DNA from: Mactromeris polynyma
Taxonomy: Eukaryota; Mollusca; Bivalvia; Venerida; Mactridae
Direction: 5' to 3'
DNA length: 64,000 bases
Assembly: GCA_032209605.1 (NCBI GenBank)
Contig: JASFXZ010000012.1
Location: forward strand, 4,650,001 to 4,714,000
Under the pieces are notes generated by a model, which saw only the letters and a list, made by a program, of their open reading frames with translations, made no database searches and was not told where the DNA came from. Shown in pieces: positions 49,566-60,901 of this stretch (position 1 is its first letter; the number at the start of each line of letters is the position of its first letter). The position numbers and the translations under genes are program-made.

Positions 49566-50621
49566 TCTCGACATTCGCGAATAATGACATAGTTAATATT
49601 GACACTCAGCGATTGTTACATGGTTTATTAATTAAAGCGATTAAACAATGCGTCAAACAATGGTATGCAAATATGCGTATAATAAATCTATTATTTGATT
49701 GAAAACGCGTGTCGTAATAATTACATGGAAACGCGTCACGCACACATAAGTGCATTCATTACAATTAATCTATCGAAACTGTCATTGTGACGATATAAAG
49801 AACATCACAGGTTAGGTTCGACCTATATTTTCTATCGTATATATTATATACTGGTCAAAAGAACTAACTCATCATTTATATATTTGAAGAATCTTCACTA
49901 CATTTTAACAACGAAGATCTCTCGCGGTGAACGGGATTTTGACAGGTTTGTCTCGATGTTTTTCGATAGTTGAACTCATTCGAATTATAAATTTATTTTT
50001 TATCTTGAACACATTTGATAGGTACGGCGAAGTTTTAGACATAGCTTTAACAGTGCACATCTTCCATTTTTGTTTTGGATGAACTTTCGTCATTTTCATG
50101 CATATATTTATTATTCATAAGCATCGATTTTTTAAAATATGTATCGATAATTAATCGACGGAAATTATCAATGATACATCGATATCGCTTCTATCGATGA
50201 CAAAATTTAACATATGTGCTTCATTTTAGACCTTTTAAAGACTCAAATTTAATTTATTAAGAGACTGTATTATTGGAAATGATATAATAGTAAGTAATAG
50301 TACGTCTGTTTAAATACCAGACGCATTACGCTTAAAACATCTACTTTTATTTCCTGCAATTAATGGATACTTGACATGGTTTCTTTAAAGATTAGCAAAT
50401 ATTACATGTTTTTGTAATTCTGAGCCACAAGAACACAGTAAAGATGACATCGAATGGTTAAGAATGCTGCTTTAGGTTTCACATACCATATTAACAATCA
50501 AACATTGCAAAAGTCATTTTTGCTTCTCCCACAGGGCGTTGTTGAGATAGGTTGCACTCCCTGTGTATTATAAGATCGTACAGAACGATTCTACAATCGT
50601 TGGGCATAATTATTACTGGAA
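49566..50621. other. Unassigned DNA with TATCGATA-rich patch
   Basis: A patch at about 50140-50205 is rich in ATCGAT words (catcgatatcgcttctatcg), like the MITE at 52896. A 64-codon minus-strand frame at 49905-50099 has no supporting signal. Confidence 0.4.
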
Positions 50622-50803
50622 TACAGTAAAATCTCACTTAAAGACCACCTCAGTAATAAGACCACCTCGAAATTAAGAAGACAATTTTCATGTCTATTTT
50701 CAATGTTTTATTCTTTATTCAACCTCAATATTAAGACCACCTAACTAAGACGATAAATTTCGTAGCGTCTCAATGATGGTCTTATACTTGAGTTTTTACT
50801 GCA
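50622..50803. mobile_element. CAGTAAAACCTC-family MITE, diverged
   Basis: The left end is TACAGTAAAATCTCACTTAA; the right end gagtttttactg is followed by CA instead of TA. The body retains ttattctttattcaacctca. Confidence 0.75.
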
Positions 50804-52011
50804 TTTTGAGAAGAATCATCAATTCATGTAGAAAGTACCTTAAGTGAACGTAGTATCCACTCTAATGCTATTACATAGAATACTTCCAGTATTAAATTTT
50901 AAGTCTTGCATGTTACAGACAAGCGGATTTATAACATCTTATATATTCATTACAAACAAGGCCATTTGATTAAGCATGGTAAATTATTTTGCGTTAGTAT
51001 CATTATGGTATTATTATAATCCCTCGGACCATTTTTCGGGGAAAACACCAGCATCCTATCTAGCATGAAATATATCACACAAGTGTGACGATAATATGTC
51101 GACATTTTCAATTAAATACTCGTTTAAGATAAAATCACGTCCAGCCGACTTGTGTTTTTTAAGACACTTTCATTATTTGATTATGATTCAATCTTTGTTT
51201 CTGTACGTAATTCAAACAGAGGTAAAGTACAAATACACAAACTAGATAAAGATAAGATTATTTCTTGTAAAAACGAGTCAGAATCAGACAATCTGGCTGA
51301 GGTTTTAAGTTGTTTCTATTCTACTATCAACATTTAAACTAAAACTAATTTTTACTCCAACTTTTCCATGCTTAACATGCATAAAATAAGACGTTTCAAA
51401 ACTGCATAAGTTAGTTACTGACAGACAGTTAAAATTATGTTTGAACAAACAATATTTTCGCACTGATAGTTTCTCACTGAACGGTAGTAAATTCTTGTAA
51501 CAAAAAACGTAATGAAGACGAGATTGAATGGAGATGAAATTTCTGACTCCATCTCAAAGATAGAATATTTAAAAATAGCAACAGAAAAATGATCTAACCA
51601 TGCAAAATCCTTGAGGTATAATCCTGACGCTGCGACTGAAAGAGCTAAATTCTTGATGTTCTTATCACACACACTCACACGCGCATGTAAGCTACGTTAA
51701 TCTAATTAATGAAATGCCTTTAACACGTCTACACCTACCATACAATCCATCTGTCACATGGTGTATGTAACCTTGATATGTTGAATATGTCATGCTCATC
51801 TGCAAAACCCGGAAATCAGTGATAAATTAACAAGGATTAAGTGTTCTTGAACATTGCATGTATATTATGTATGATTTATGTTTCTGTTATGCAAATGCAT
51901 GTATTAAGGTATCGAGTTCATTTCAAACGTGAGTGGTTACAACCTAGATCCTACAAACACTGTCTTTGTACAGCTTTTTCGCCAACCATTTTATATATTC
52001 TTATATTATAT
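50804..52011. other. Unassigned intergenic DNA
   Basis: No gene is recognised. Open frames at 51152 and 51415 are short and without motifs. Confidence 0.4.
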
Positions 52012-52235
52012 CGCTCCCGTATCCCTTCGCCGAGTGGTTAAAGCATCCGTCTTTGGAGCCGGAGGTCGAAGGTTCGAATTCCGGCAGGGTTCGTTCTGAT
52101 ATGGCCGGTTTGTGAGTCGCCAGCTGGTTAGATAATGGTTACCGCGTGCCTACCTGCATGGTGTCTGGTATTAAAGGATAGGAATCGAAGTATAATTGCT
52201 CAGAAAGTAGGTGACAGAAATGGATGACCCTTTAA
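52012..52235 (+). mobile_element. tRNA-derived SINE (family A), sense copy
   Basis: The tRNA-like head has an A-box-type CGCCGAGTGGTTAAAGC and the B-box GGTTCGAATTCC (52071-52082). The body contains gtgcctacctgcatggtgtc and gtaggtgacagaaatgg. The head resembles a Leu/Ser-type tRNA, but the acceptor arms do not pair well and sequence continues past the 3' end, so it is not a functional tRNA gene. The tail is truncated compared with the copies at 49178 and 53338. Confidence 0.75.
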
Positions 52236-52895
52236 GCCATTGTTTCTAAATCAGTACTCGCACCTTAAGCAGGGATCTGAATGTAAGAATATCCCCCACA
52301 GAGGTATTCGAATGCACGGAATCGGGCTCAGTATTCGAACCTACATACTCCGGTTCGGGATTCGAACTCACGGACTCCGGCTCGGGATTGGAACCCACGG
52401 ACTCCGGCTCGGGATTCCAGTGCTTTATACTCTAAATGGATGTGCCTTCCTAATTTGCATTCAGGAGGCGGTGTAGTTTAGTTCTAGCGCGAATCAATGA
52501 ACATAACGTTCTGTAGACAGCTGGCACTGTACCGGTGAGGACATATCGGTATACCACCCTTTTGCGCTACTCTATTGGAAAATGTCCTCTGGTAATTTCA
52601 GTGACTTTGATGGATACATGTGGTTCTTCGCTGATGTTGACCGAGTATTTCACTTATATTGCAGCGGTCAGCCAGTTGGTCTGACATATGTTGCTGGATT
52701 CCAATCATTACTGACACATTTTTCCGCACACTAAGGACATATTGTAACCGCTTTGTAATCGACCGCTTATTAAGCAGTGTATAGTGCATTCCAAATGCTG
52801 GCAATATCATTTAAAACTGTGAAGTTAAGAAGATGGATTGATTACTTATATGGCATCTTATTATCATATAAATACAAGTTGAACATTTATATATG
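52236..52895. other. Unassigned DNA with a short CGGGATTCGAAC tandem
   Basis: At about 52306-52420 an 18-24 bp phrase (cggctcgggattcgaaccca-like) recurs about four times. Nothing else is recognised. Confidence 0.45.
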
Positions 52896-53051
52896 TAGGG
52901 CTGACACACATAAACATACAGATAAATAGGAGTTAATAGTATATTAAAGAAAATTTATAAATATACTCGATATATCGATATATCGTCGATATTTGTTTTT
53001 CGATATATCAAAGATATCGATATGCAAAAATCTGAATCGATGACAGCCCTA
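52896..53051. mobile_element. 156-bp MITE with TAGGGCTGACA / TGACAGCCCTA ends
   Basis: The 11-bp termini are near-perfect inverted repeats. The interior right half is dense in ATCGATAT dyads (cgatatatcgatatatcgtc). No clear target duplication is seen. Confidence 0.6.
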
Positions 53052-53337
53052 GTTCGAACCAATGAAATTCACATTATATGATATGTGTGCATAATATACA
53101 GACGCTTTACCTGGCTGTTAGTGTAACATATCAACATGCACATTATTTACATACGCCATTTACTGAATTACAGAGCGCATTGATGCAAATACGCGACATT
53201 TATAGTTGCATTATAATACTGTTTACTATTAAAGTCAGACAAACAAAAACAACGACGGAGAAAGAAAACAATTTGTTAATTACACTTGTATAGTACGATG
53301 CACGACATTTCGCCGGAAGACATTTCGTCGAATGTAA
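53052..53337. other. Spacer, nothing recognised
   Basis: A 71-codon AT-rich frame has no motif. Confidence 0.35.
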
Positions 53338-53606
53338 AAAGTGTGTTTATTTATTATAGTGTCACCCCTATATAAGGACAAGCCATTTCTGACTTATGAT
53401 AGACCTACTTTTGGAGCACATTTACTTCCCGATTTATATCCATTAATGCCAGGCCCCAGGCAGGTAGGTGCACGGTAACCATTATTTAACTTACTGGCTT
53501 CTCACCAACCGGCCATATCAGAACTGCCCCCTACCGGGATTCGAACCTTGACTTCCCGCTCCCAAGACGGATCCCCTACCACACGACCTCGGGAGACGGT
53601 TGTATG
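53338..53606 (-). mobile_element. tRNA-derived SINE (family A), full copy
   Basis: On minus: an A-box region (cccgaggtcgtgtggtaggg), the B-box GGTTCGAATCCC (53536-53547), the body gcacctacctgcctggggcc, and a tail reaching ggtgacactataataaataa. It is the most complete of the three family A copies. Confidence 0.75.
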
Positions 53607-54468
53607 TCGCTGCAAATTGAACACCACAGCACTTGATGGAAACTTGTCCTTATCGCAAATGTATCCCTTTATTATCATAAAATGATAAATAAGCATATAA
53701 ACTCACTCTACCTCATCAGCTACACTGTATGTTCAGATGATGCGTACTTAGAATGGCTTTCACCGCCTAAAGGGAAACAACTCAAATACAAGTATTGGCT
53801 TAGTTAGTTTCAGTAAACAGGGGAGATCACTCATGCCCTCGATTGATAATTTCTGGATGTTCACTCCAGATTATTGTCAGTTAGTGGTTAATTAAAGCGT
53901 GTCATTCATATATTTCTGTATTGTGGTGTTGTTATTTCGACACACTTGATCATACTTCACTTTTGTGGACATAACATACAATGACCAACTATAACCTTCC
54001 ACCAAATGACAAGATATACAAATTGTCGTTTTCTACATTCAAGACGGGTTGCAAATTTACCGGATGCTGAATACAGGTCGAGGGGCAAAAGCGAAACCAG
54101 TCTGTCAGTAGGCCTATGTAAATAAAGTGGCAGATATGCTAATTTCGCTTTCCTATCTATGTAAATGCTGGTGTCGACTGAAAGAGAAGGCGAATCTACT
54201 TTAGATGTAGAATTGAAAATTAATTATTATAATGATATTTAAATTAAATGCAATATGATTTCGGATACATCGAGTTGTACCTATTAACTTAATCACAATG
54301 ATATTATTTACCCTCGAATAAATACAGTTCCGCAGGTTTGGATTTAATCTACCGATATGTAAAAGCCGTGAACCGTTATCTACTTGATGAGTGCACAAGT
54401 TAGTCGAGTATTGTGACTTCATATTCTATCAATATTTATCGTTTAACTCAAAACAGCCCTGCATTCAG
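53607..54468. other. Unassigned DNA with one stray hairpin-array motif
   Basis: A single CAGGGGAGATCACTC at about 53818 repeats the motif of the 41499-42430 array. No gene is seen. Confidence 0.4.
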
Positions 54469-54945
54469 TTATGCTACGTTTACACTATGTTCCCGGCGGC
54501 CACGGCAGCCCCGTTTGCCTGAAACGTATTGCGTCGTGGGATTTTGGCCATTTTTGTCTCCATATCCAAGTTTTGTTAGGTTGTGCTAAGTTTCCTCACG
54601 GTTTATCACGGTATCCGTGACGGGCCGTTGGGGCGAAGAAGCGGTTCCTCCAAGGCGCACTAAACTGGAAAGGAACTTCAGATGCCGGGGAATACATATG
54701 ATTCCCGTCCCACTACGGACCACTTCCAAGTTTTGTAACGGCCTATTACGTACCGTCACGTTTTAAAGCGTTTACCCCGTTTTACTACGGCCTATTACGT
54801 TTCTCATCCGCACCGTGGCAATAACGGTCTGTAACGTTTGCCTATCCCGTCCCCCCGCGTTATCTCACGTTCATCCCGTTTTCTCCACGGTGGCCTGAAC
54901 CGTGATTGCCGTGGCCGCCGGGAACATAGTGTAAACGTAGCATTA
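54469..54945. mobile_element. 471-bp MITE with perfect 36-bp inverted repeats and TTA duplication
   Basis: The left arm (54472-54507) starts TGCTACGTTTACACTATGTT and continues cccggcggccacggca. The right arm (54907-54942) is its exact reverse complement. TTA flanks both ends (54469-54471, 54943-54945). The interior is unusually GC-rich for this window and full of short CCGT...ACGG dyads (tactacggcctattacg). A 3-bp TTA target site is typical of PIF/Harbinger elements; assignment is tentative because no transposase is encoded. Open frames at 54804-55146 overlap its end and are not genes. Confidence 0.9.
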
Positions 54946-55070
54946 CGGCTAACAATTGCGAACGTGACCCACCGTATCTCATTCACTGCACACGGGGAAC
55001 CAAATTGCAAACGTTACGAAACGTTAGCCGCAAACACATTAACTGAACGCAGGGCTGGGTTTTATTTGAT

Positions 55071-55312
55071 TTGTCTGTTTGTTTTCATCGGGGTTTACGC
55101 CGTTTTTCAACAATTTTCAGTCATATACATCGGTCTGTTGACGTAACCAGTTTTATTGCTCTTCGGCAAGCAACGTACAACTTCTCCACATGAAGAGCAC
55201 ATAACCGTCGGCAATGTCACGGAAGGACATAACCTGCCTAACCCGGGACTCGAACCCAGATCTGCCGGGTGACAGTATAGCGCACTACCTACGGAGCTAT
55301 CCGAGCGGATTG
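55071..55312 (-). mobile_element. tRNA-derived SINE (family B), second inverted copy
   Basis: On minus: an A-box-like cggatagctccgtaggtagt, the B-box GGGTTCGAGTCCC (55245-55257), a body sharing tccttccgtgacattgccga with no close long match in the 46289 copy, and the tail GTTGAAAAACGGCGTAAACC. The head is of a different tRNA type from the 46289 copy, while the tail is shared. Confidence 0.7.
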
Positions 55313-55377
55313 CAAAACTGTTGAAACACTGTTGGTAAAAAAGCGATTATAGTAGTTTAAGCTAAAACCTCCGTATC

Positions 55378-55562
55378 GTTTACTCGGCTGACCATGGATG
55401 CGATAGGACACTATGCCAAATTCATGATCTGATGATCTAGGGTTCGAATTATGTCATGGTCGAGCTTGTTCCGTGATATATTGGTTAGTAACCCAAGAGG
55501 CAGTCATCTATGACAATCAGTATAAGTTGTTCTAACTTGTTTCACAAGGCCACAATTACAAC
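55378..55562 (+). mobile_element. tRNA-like SINE, family C, sense copy
   Basis: ggctgaccatggatgcgata (A-box side), AGGGTTCGAATTATG (B-box), then gtcatggtcgagcttgttcc, gaggcagtcatctatgacaa and the end aacttgtttcacaaggcc. It matches the inverted copies at 43482 and 47870. Confidence 0.6.
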
Positions 55563-57133
55563 TTGTTTGTTTGCAGTTAATCGACTGACTCATGAACAAA
55601 TGCCGCTACCCCATTTATTTTTTCAGTATCATGGAGTAAATTTAATTGTTTCAGCCTTTTAGCCGTACTAAACTAAAACACCTACCTACATTCCCACCGT
55701 TAAAATTCCGGGTCGCGTAACCGCAAACAAACAACTGTTTAAGGATGGCCTAATGTATGCAAAATAAATCAGTTTAAACTGATGAATTTCAACAAGGACA
55801 ACATTTTATTCCGTGAGCAACTAACCGAAAGTTGAAATTAATGACTTTAGATACATGTTAATCATTTACCAGAGAACTTGCCTCGCACAAAAATCCTCAT
55901 GGTAAGTTACAACACAGTTGTTCGTTTGAGTGGTATTAAGGGGAGATAACCGCGTATATAAACACTGTTAGGTTAGTAAGCGTTACCTGAATATCATCTT
56001 TGAATGAATGAATTGAACTGCTGTGATGGTGAAATGCTTTCAGACGGCACTGATTTCTCATATATAGATATAAAACAATTATTGTTGTAATATTAAATAC
56101 AGTTTTCACACATGTATACTGGTATATCAGTGATGCAGGATTATTGACCCGATGTCAAAACTTATTATTTAAAAGGAAAACCATTTATTTATTAACTTTT
56201 GGAATTTCTCTAAATATCCTTTTTATGCCGAGATTTATGACCGTTTATTACTGTCGAATCGCAATCCCCAACAAATAAAATTAAACCCTTGAACTTGTTG
56301 GAAACAACTTATAAGTTCACAAACCACTTTAGAATGTCAATTTTTCAACATTTCATTCTTTTGAATCATTTATGATACTCGTATTACTTCGTTGGGTGAA
56401 TTTGGGACTACTTCGTTGTAAGAACTTCGGATGTGGACGTTTTCAGCTGGTTCTCAGCTTTCGGTCTTTCTTGTGTTTTGAAAACGGGAAACCAACTGAT
56501 GTATGCCTCTCGAATTGCCACACTTCAATAGACGGTACCTGAGCGGTTACCGTCCAAAAACCAACTTAATCACAATTCCTTATACAAAATTGTAGCGTCG
56601 TAACCAATACCATGTTATGATTACATGTTATTACATTTGTTTGTAATTTGTGAAAAAGTAGTAAGGTACTGTTCTGTTTTGTTCGGCAATAATGGATGTT
56701 ATAGAAATACCTCTACTTTGTTGAATGCTGAGAGTCGTATTTGTACGACGGATCAAGCATGCATAAAAACTTGTATATCAAAGAATACGGTATTCACGGA
56801 CACTCTGGTTCTGGAGAATAGGAGAATTTATCAATTCCTTGTTCTTTGATAGACAATTATTATATTTTCCAAGCCATATGAATTATATATGAAGTATGTC
56901 TTGTCATAATTTAACAAGCAGGTGCATGAAGTGTTAATATCTATAGAAATGGTATACAGTTGTATTGAGCCTTATTTTAGGAACGTTATTTTCTTTGAGC
57001 CTTATTTTAGGAATGTTATTTCTTCTTAAAATAGTAGTACATGTATTGAATAATATTGTTTCTTTCTGCTTTTATCTAAATATATGCAGTGTACAATTAT
57101 TACAGCTGTTAAAAATCACTGTTCAAAGTAAAC
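55563..57133. other. Unassigned intergenic DNA
   Basis: A 33-bp direct duplication (gagccttattttaggaa) lies at about 56969-57020. Nothing else is recognised. Confidence 0.4.
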
Positions 57134-57466
57134 ACCTCAATATAGATAGTTCCCACATTTACAATATTTACCTCCCTTGTTCTGAACAGTCAGTCATATT
57201 GATAGGCAAATTTCCTTGAAGTTTATAGGAAATACAATGTATACAATGATTAAATAATCATATATTTAAACTTGTTATTCATTATGCTCATGTGGGCAGA
57301 AGGCTCAGAAAATTGAAGAAAACGTGGTTGTCATATGCAAATTCTCAATTATCACATATTTAGAAAATTACCCCTATAAGTTCTTATCAGTTTTGCCTAT
57401 CAAAATGGCTGATGATTCAAGAACAAGGGAGGTAAATATTGTAGATGTGGGAACTATCTTTATTGC
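57134..57466. repeat. Foldback element with about 42-bp inverted arms
   Basis: The sequence at about 57143-57184 (gatagttcccacatttacaa, tatttacctcccttgttc) recurs inverted at about 57418-57462 (gaacaagggaggtaaatatt, gtagatgtgggaactatc). A second inner pair (tgataggcaaa / tttgcctatca) follows the same symmetry. About 230 bp separate the arms. Confidence 0.65.
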
Positions 57467-57862
57467 ATTAAAAATCAACCAATTTCAAGTTAGTTAGGTA
57501 GTTAGTTATATGTGGTTTTACGGCGCATCGACAGCTTCGGTCATTTAGCGCGCAACGAATGTAAAAATATGTGAAACTAAAAAAGACTACGTGATATTCT
57601 TGTATATGTTAAATTGGTGTAAATATAGTGGGTAAAAATTGGGATCATTATGGTAAGGATATATTTTATGTACTAGGGTGAGCGAGGCAATCCTCATTCA
57701 CTCGACCAATTTCAAGAGACACGAGATGAATATTTTTAATAATGAAATAATGACTGGGCTGTCACATTTCAATACCCAACGCATTCCGATTTAAATCATG
57801 TTTACAATAATTCTGGAATATTGAAGAAACATTATTTTCACTTGTACACATATAATTATGAG
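57467..57862. other. Spacer, nothing recognised
   Basis: No coding or repeat signal is seen. Confidence 0.35.
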
Positions 57863-58422
57863 TACAGTAAAACCTCAATTAAAGATCACCTCAATAAAAA
57901 GACCACCTTAAATTTAAAAACAAAATTTTCAAGTTCATTTTCACTGTATGGCTCTTTTTTAAACCTCTGTATTAAGACCACCTCAATATTAATACCAGTT
58001 TTCAATGGTCGCAAAGGTAGTCTTATTATTGAGGTTTTACTATATGGCTTTTTTAAACCTCTATATTAAGACCACCTCAATATTAATACCAGTTGTCAAT
58101 GTTCGCAAAGCTAGTCTTATTATTGAGGTTTTACTGTATGGCTTTTTTAAACCTCTATATTAAGACCACCTCGATATTAATACCAGTTTTCAATGGTCGC
58201 AAGGGTGGTCTTATTATTGAGGTTTTACTGTATGACTTTTTTAAACCTCTGTATTAAGACCACCTCGATATTAATACCAGTTTTCAATGGTCGCAAGGGT
58301 GGTCTTAGTATTGAGGTTTTATACTGTATGGCTTTTTCTAAACCTCTATATTAAGACCACCTCGATATTAATACCAGTTTTCAATGGTCGCAAGGGTGGT
58401 CTTAGTATTGAGGTTTACTGTA
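57863..58422. mobile_element. CAGTAAAACCTC-family MITE with its right half tandemly amplified
   Basis: The left terminus TACAGTAAAACCTCAATTAA is present once. The right half, from tttaaacctct to gaggttttactgta, is present five times. The phrase AAACCTCT starts at 57961, 58055, 58149, 58243 and about 58340, giving a 94-bp period (the last 97). Each unit keeps the terminal GAGGTTTTACTGTA followed by tgg. Confidence 0.9.
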
Positions 58423-60844
58423 TCTACTCGAATGTAATGCAGCTTTGTCATAGATTTTTGCTTTTGTATGATTTAATAAATTGGAATCAGAATTGAACTT
58501 TAAATATGCCACGATAAAGTAAAGTGCAAACTCTTCAATAATCTGCGCATTAAGTCTATTCCATTACTGTCTAACGCGCTAAATTTCATTCATCACGTGT
58601 TTTGTTTAGATCGCATAATTGCGAACTTAAAAACTTAAAATTATTCTGACATTTGAGAAAATTATCCCGAAAATTTCGATACTTTACGTGTCTCTATTTC
58701 ATAAAAAAATGCAATCTATATTTAAGATGTGTCAGCCTCCGAAATGCTTTATTTGGTAAAATAAATGTTGTAAAAAGCTTAAACTTTCATTAATGGGAAT
58801 AACAGCACTTGTGAATTTCGGCAGATAATACACACGCGGATCCAGCATTTTACGGGGGTGGGAATTCAGGTCCTGGTTGGGAAGCGGATCCAAGTCAGTC
58901 TTTGGACCCCCTCTTGATCTAGGATTAGGTATGGTCAACTATATTTTGCAAAAGCCTCAAGGGCGGGGGGGGGGCTCAGCGCATGGAATGTGTTCATTAC
59001 AACATCATTTTGTGGTCTGGTTTTTTTTAAAGATTTTGTTCAATTGGGAATACTGAACACCTCTTTGCTTGTCCAATCAGCGGAAATTCACACTAAGTAA
59101 AGCTAAACTGGGATAATGAATAAATTAAAAGATGTTATAAGTGTGATAAGTGTTGTAGCTGCCGTTACTCACAATACGCCCGTGCGTACAATTCGTCATG
59201 GGAATAAAAAAATATTAGAAGCTAAAATTATATTAAAACTGGGGAGGTTAAAGGTGTGAAGCGTTTGCAGGCCGTATATTTTGAATTCGTGAGACGTTAA
59301 CAGCGCAAAAGTACAATAGATAGAGCCTCGTTTACCTTATATTTGAGCGAACGCAGTTTACGGAGTGAGTTATATATAAGCCTTAATTTTTGCTATACAA
59401 ATAGGTTTCTCTCCTATGAAAACGTCAACCACCTCTTTGCACCCCAATTGTGCGTACAATTCAAAAAAGGCAAAGCTACGCCCCTGGACTGATACTTCCC
59501 AGTATAAAACATAACAGCGATATTTTCGTCCAAGTCATTTTTATCGTTGATATAACTGACAATTCTTAACTAGACCTTCAAGATAATAATTGTGGAATAG
59601 ATTGTTCAAACTTGCTTACGTTTGTTCATATGGAAAATGGAAATAAAGTCCACGAGTAACGTATCTTTATTTAAGTTATATATATGTCTGTATATTTATA
59701 ATTGTATAATATTCTTACAAACAAAAATATTTTGCAAAAATATTAATTTAAAACACAACGGTATTTACATCGCATTTTATATGAATAAATCCGTACATAA
59801 CTAATCGCAGACTGCTTAGAGCATATCATTGTTTAGAATAAAAAATCATATCGTTGAAAATCCATGAAAATCTATTTTACTGCTGACAAATATTTACTTT
59901 ATTTAATTATTAATCAACTATTCAATTTTGACTTTAATATTTAACAATTGTCCCAGCTGATATGAAACAAACCAGGGCAATATTTATATTAACAAGGTTA
60001 ATAAATGGCAAAACCAGGGCCAATATGGGAACACATGGCCTATATGAGATTCAAGCCATTTGATTGGCTGAGAAAGCAGGGCTGATAGGAGAATGATGTT
60101 TTGTGAATAAAATTTAACTTCCAGTTTATTAAAGTTTTCTTAATAATGTTGAACCAGCAAAATGCGGAAAATTACTATTTAGCAGTAGTTTTGCCGCTGC
60201 TGCTCACACAGGTGGTGATACTGATGTTACGGCTATTACCGCATCCAGCGCATCTTTACACCAATCGAGGGAGCACTTTGTTACTAAATATATACAAGAC
60301 GATGAGCTAAATTTTGAAGTTTATGCATTTTTGATATACGAGTATTGACCTCTCAGCGCATAAATGCTTGTTTTAATCATGACGGTAAAAGTTTGTACTC
60401 AACACAACATTGGCTAGTCGTTGTTTTTTTTCAGTTTATTTAATGTTCAGCATTGCCAGAAATCCCAAGCGAATCGCCGGCTTATTGACGAAATTGTCTC
60501 CCTTGAAAATACGCTCTCGGCGGTATCGATTTGTCAGTCCGCCTCAATTTGTAGCTATAGAAATATAGAGTAAACAGATTTTTAGATTATCATAATTTTC
60601 TTGTTATTTAATTCACATAATTTATTCACAAATGAGCACAAACTTCAATGTTTCCTTTTTAAAATGATATAACTTATTTTATGATTGATTATTATCTTCA
60701 TGCTTCCCTGTTTGATTTAAAATTGTTACTAGTGATCCTTATACCTATAACTGAAAAACACACGAAAAACTGTAATTTTATAAAATATCCCACGGTGTGG
60801 ATGAATGGAATAAAAATGAACAGCTTATTACAAATAATGATGAT
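58423..60844. other. Unassigned DNA before the receptor gene
   Basis: No gene is seen. A degenerate repeat fragment (cggatccaagtcagtctttg, gaccccctcttgatctagga) lies at about 58840-58975, next to a G run. AT-rich throughout. Confidence 0.4.
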
Positions 60845-60850
60845 TTTATT
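60845..60850 (-). promoter_or_regulatory. Candidate polyadenylation signal of the receptor gene
   Basis: TTTATT on plus is AATAAA on minus, about 52 bases past the receptor stop codon. Confidence 0.45.
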
Positions 60851-60901
60851 AGTTATTTCCATAACAAGAGAATAATTTGTGCAAACATTATCTGTTCTTT
60901 G

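Noticed and set aside
49905..50099. 64-codon lysine-rich minus-strand frame
   Set aside because: No motif and no splice or neighbour evidence; the short length makes chance likely.
52019..52095. Functional tRNA gene
   Set aside because: A and B boxes are present, but acceptor arms pair poorly and a SINE body shared with two other loci follows. The same reasoning applies to the tRNA-like heads at 3951, 46497, 55245, 43603 and 55440.
54804..55146. Overlapping frames in a GC-rich patch resembling coding DNA
   Set aside because: The GC-rich composition belongs to the MITE at 54469-54945; the frames cross its boundary.
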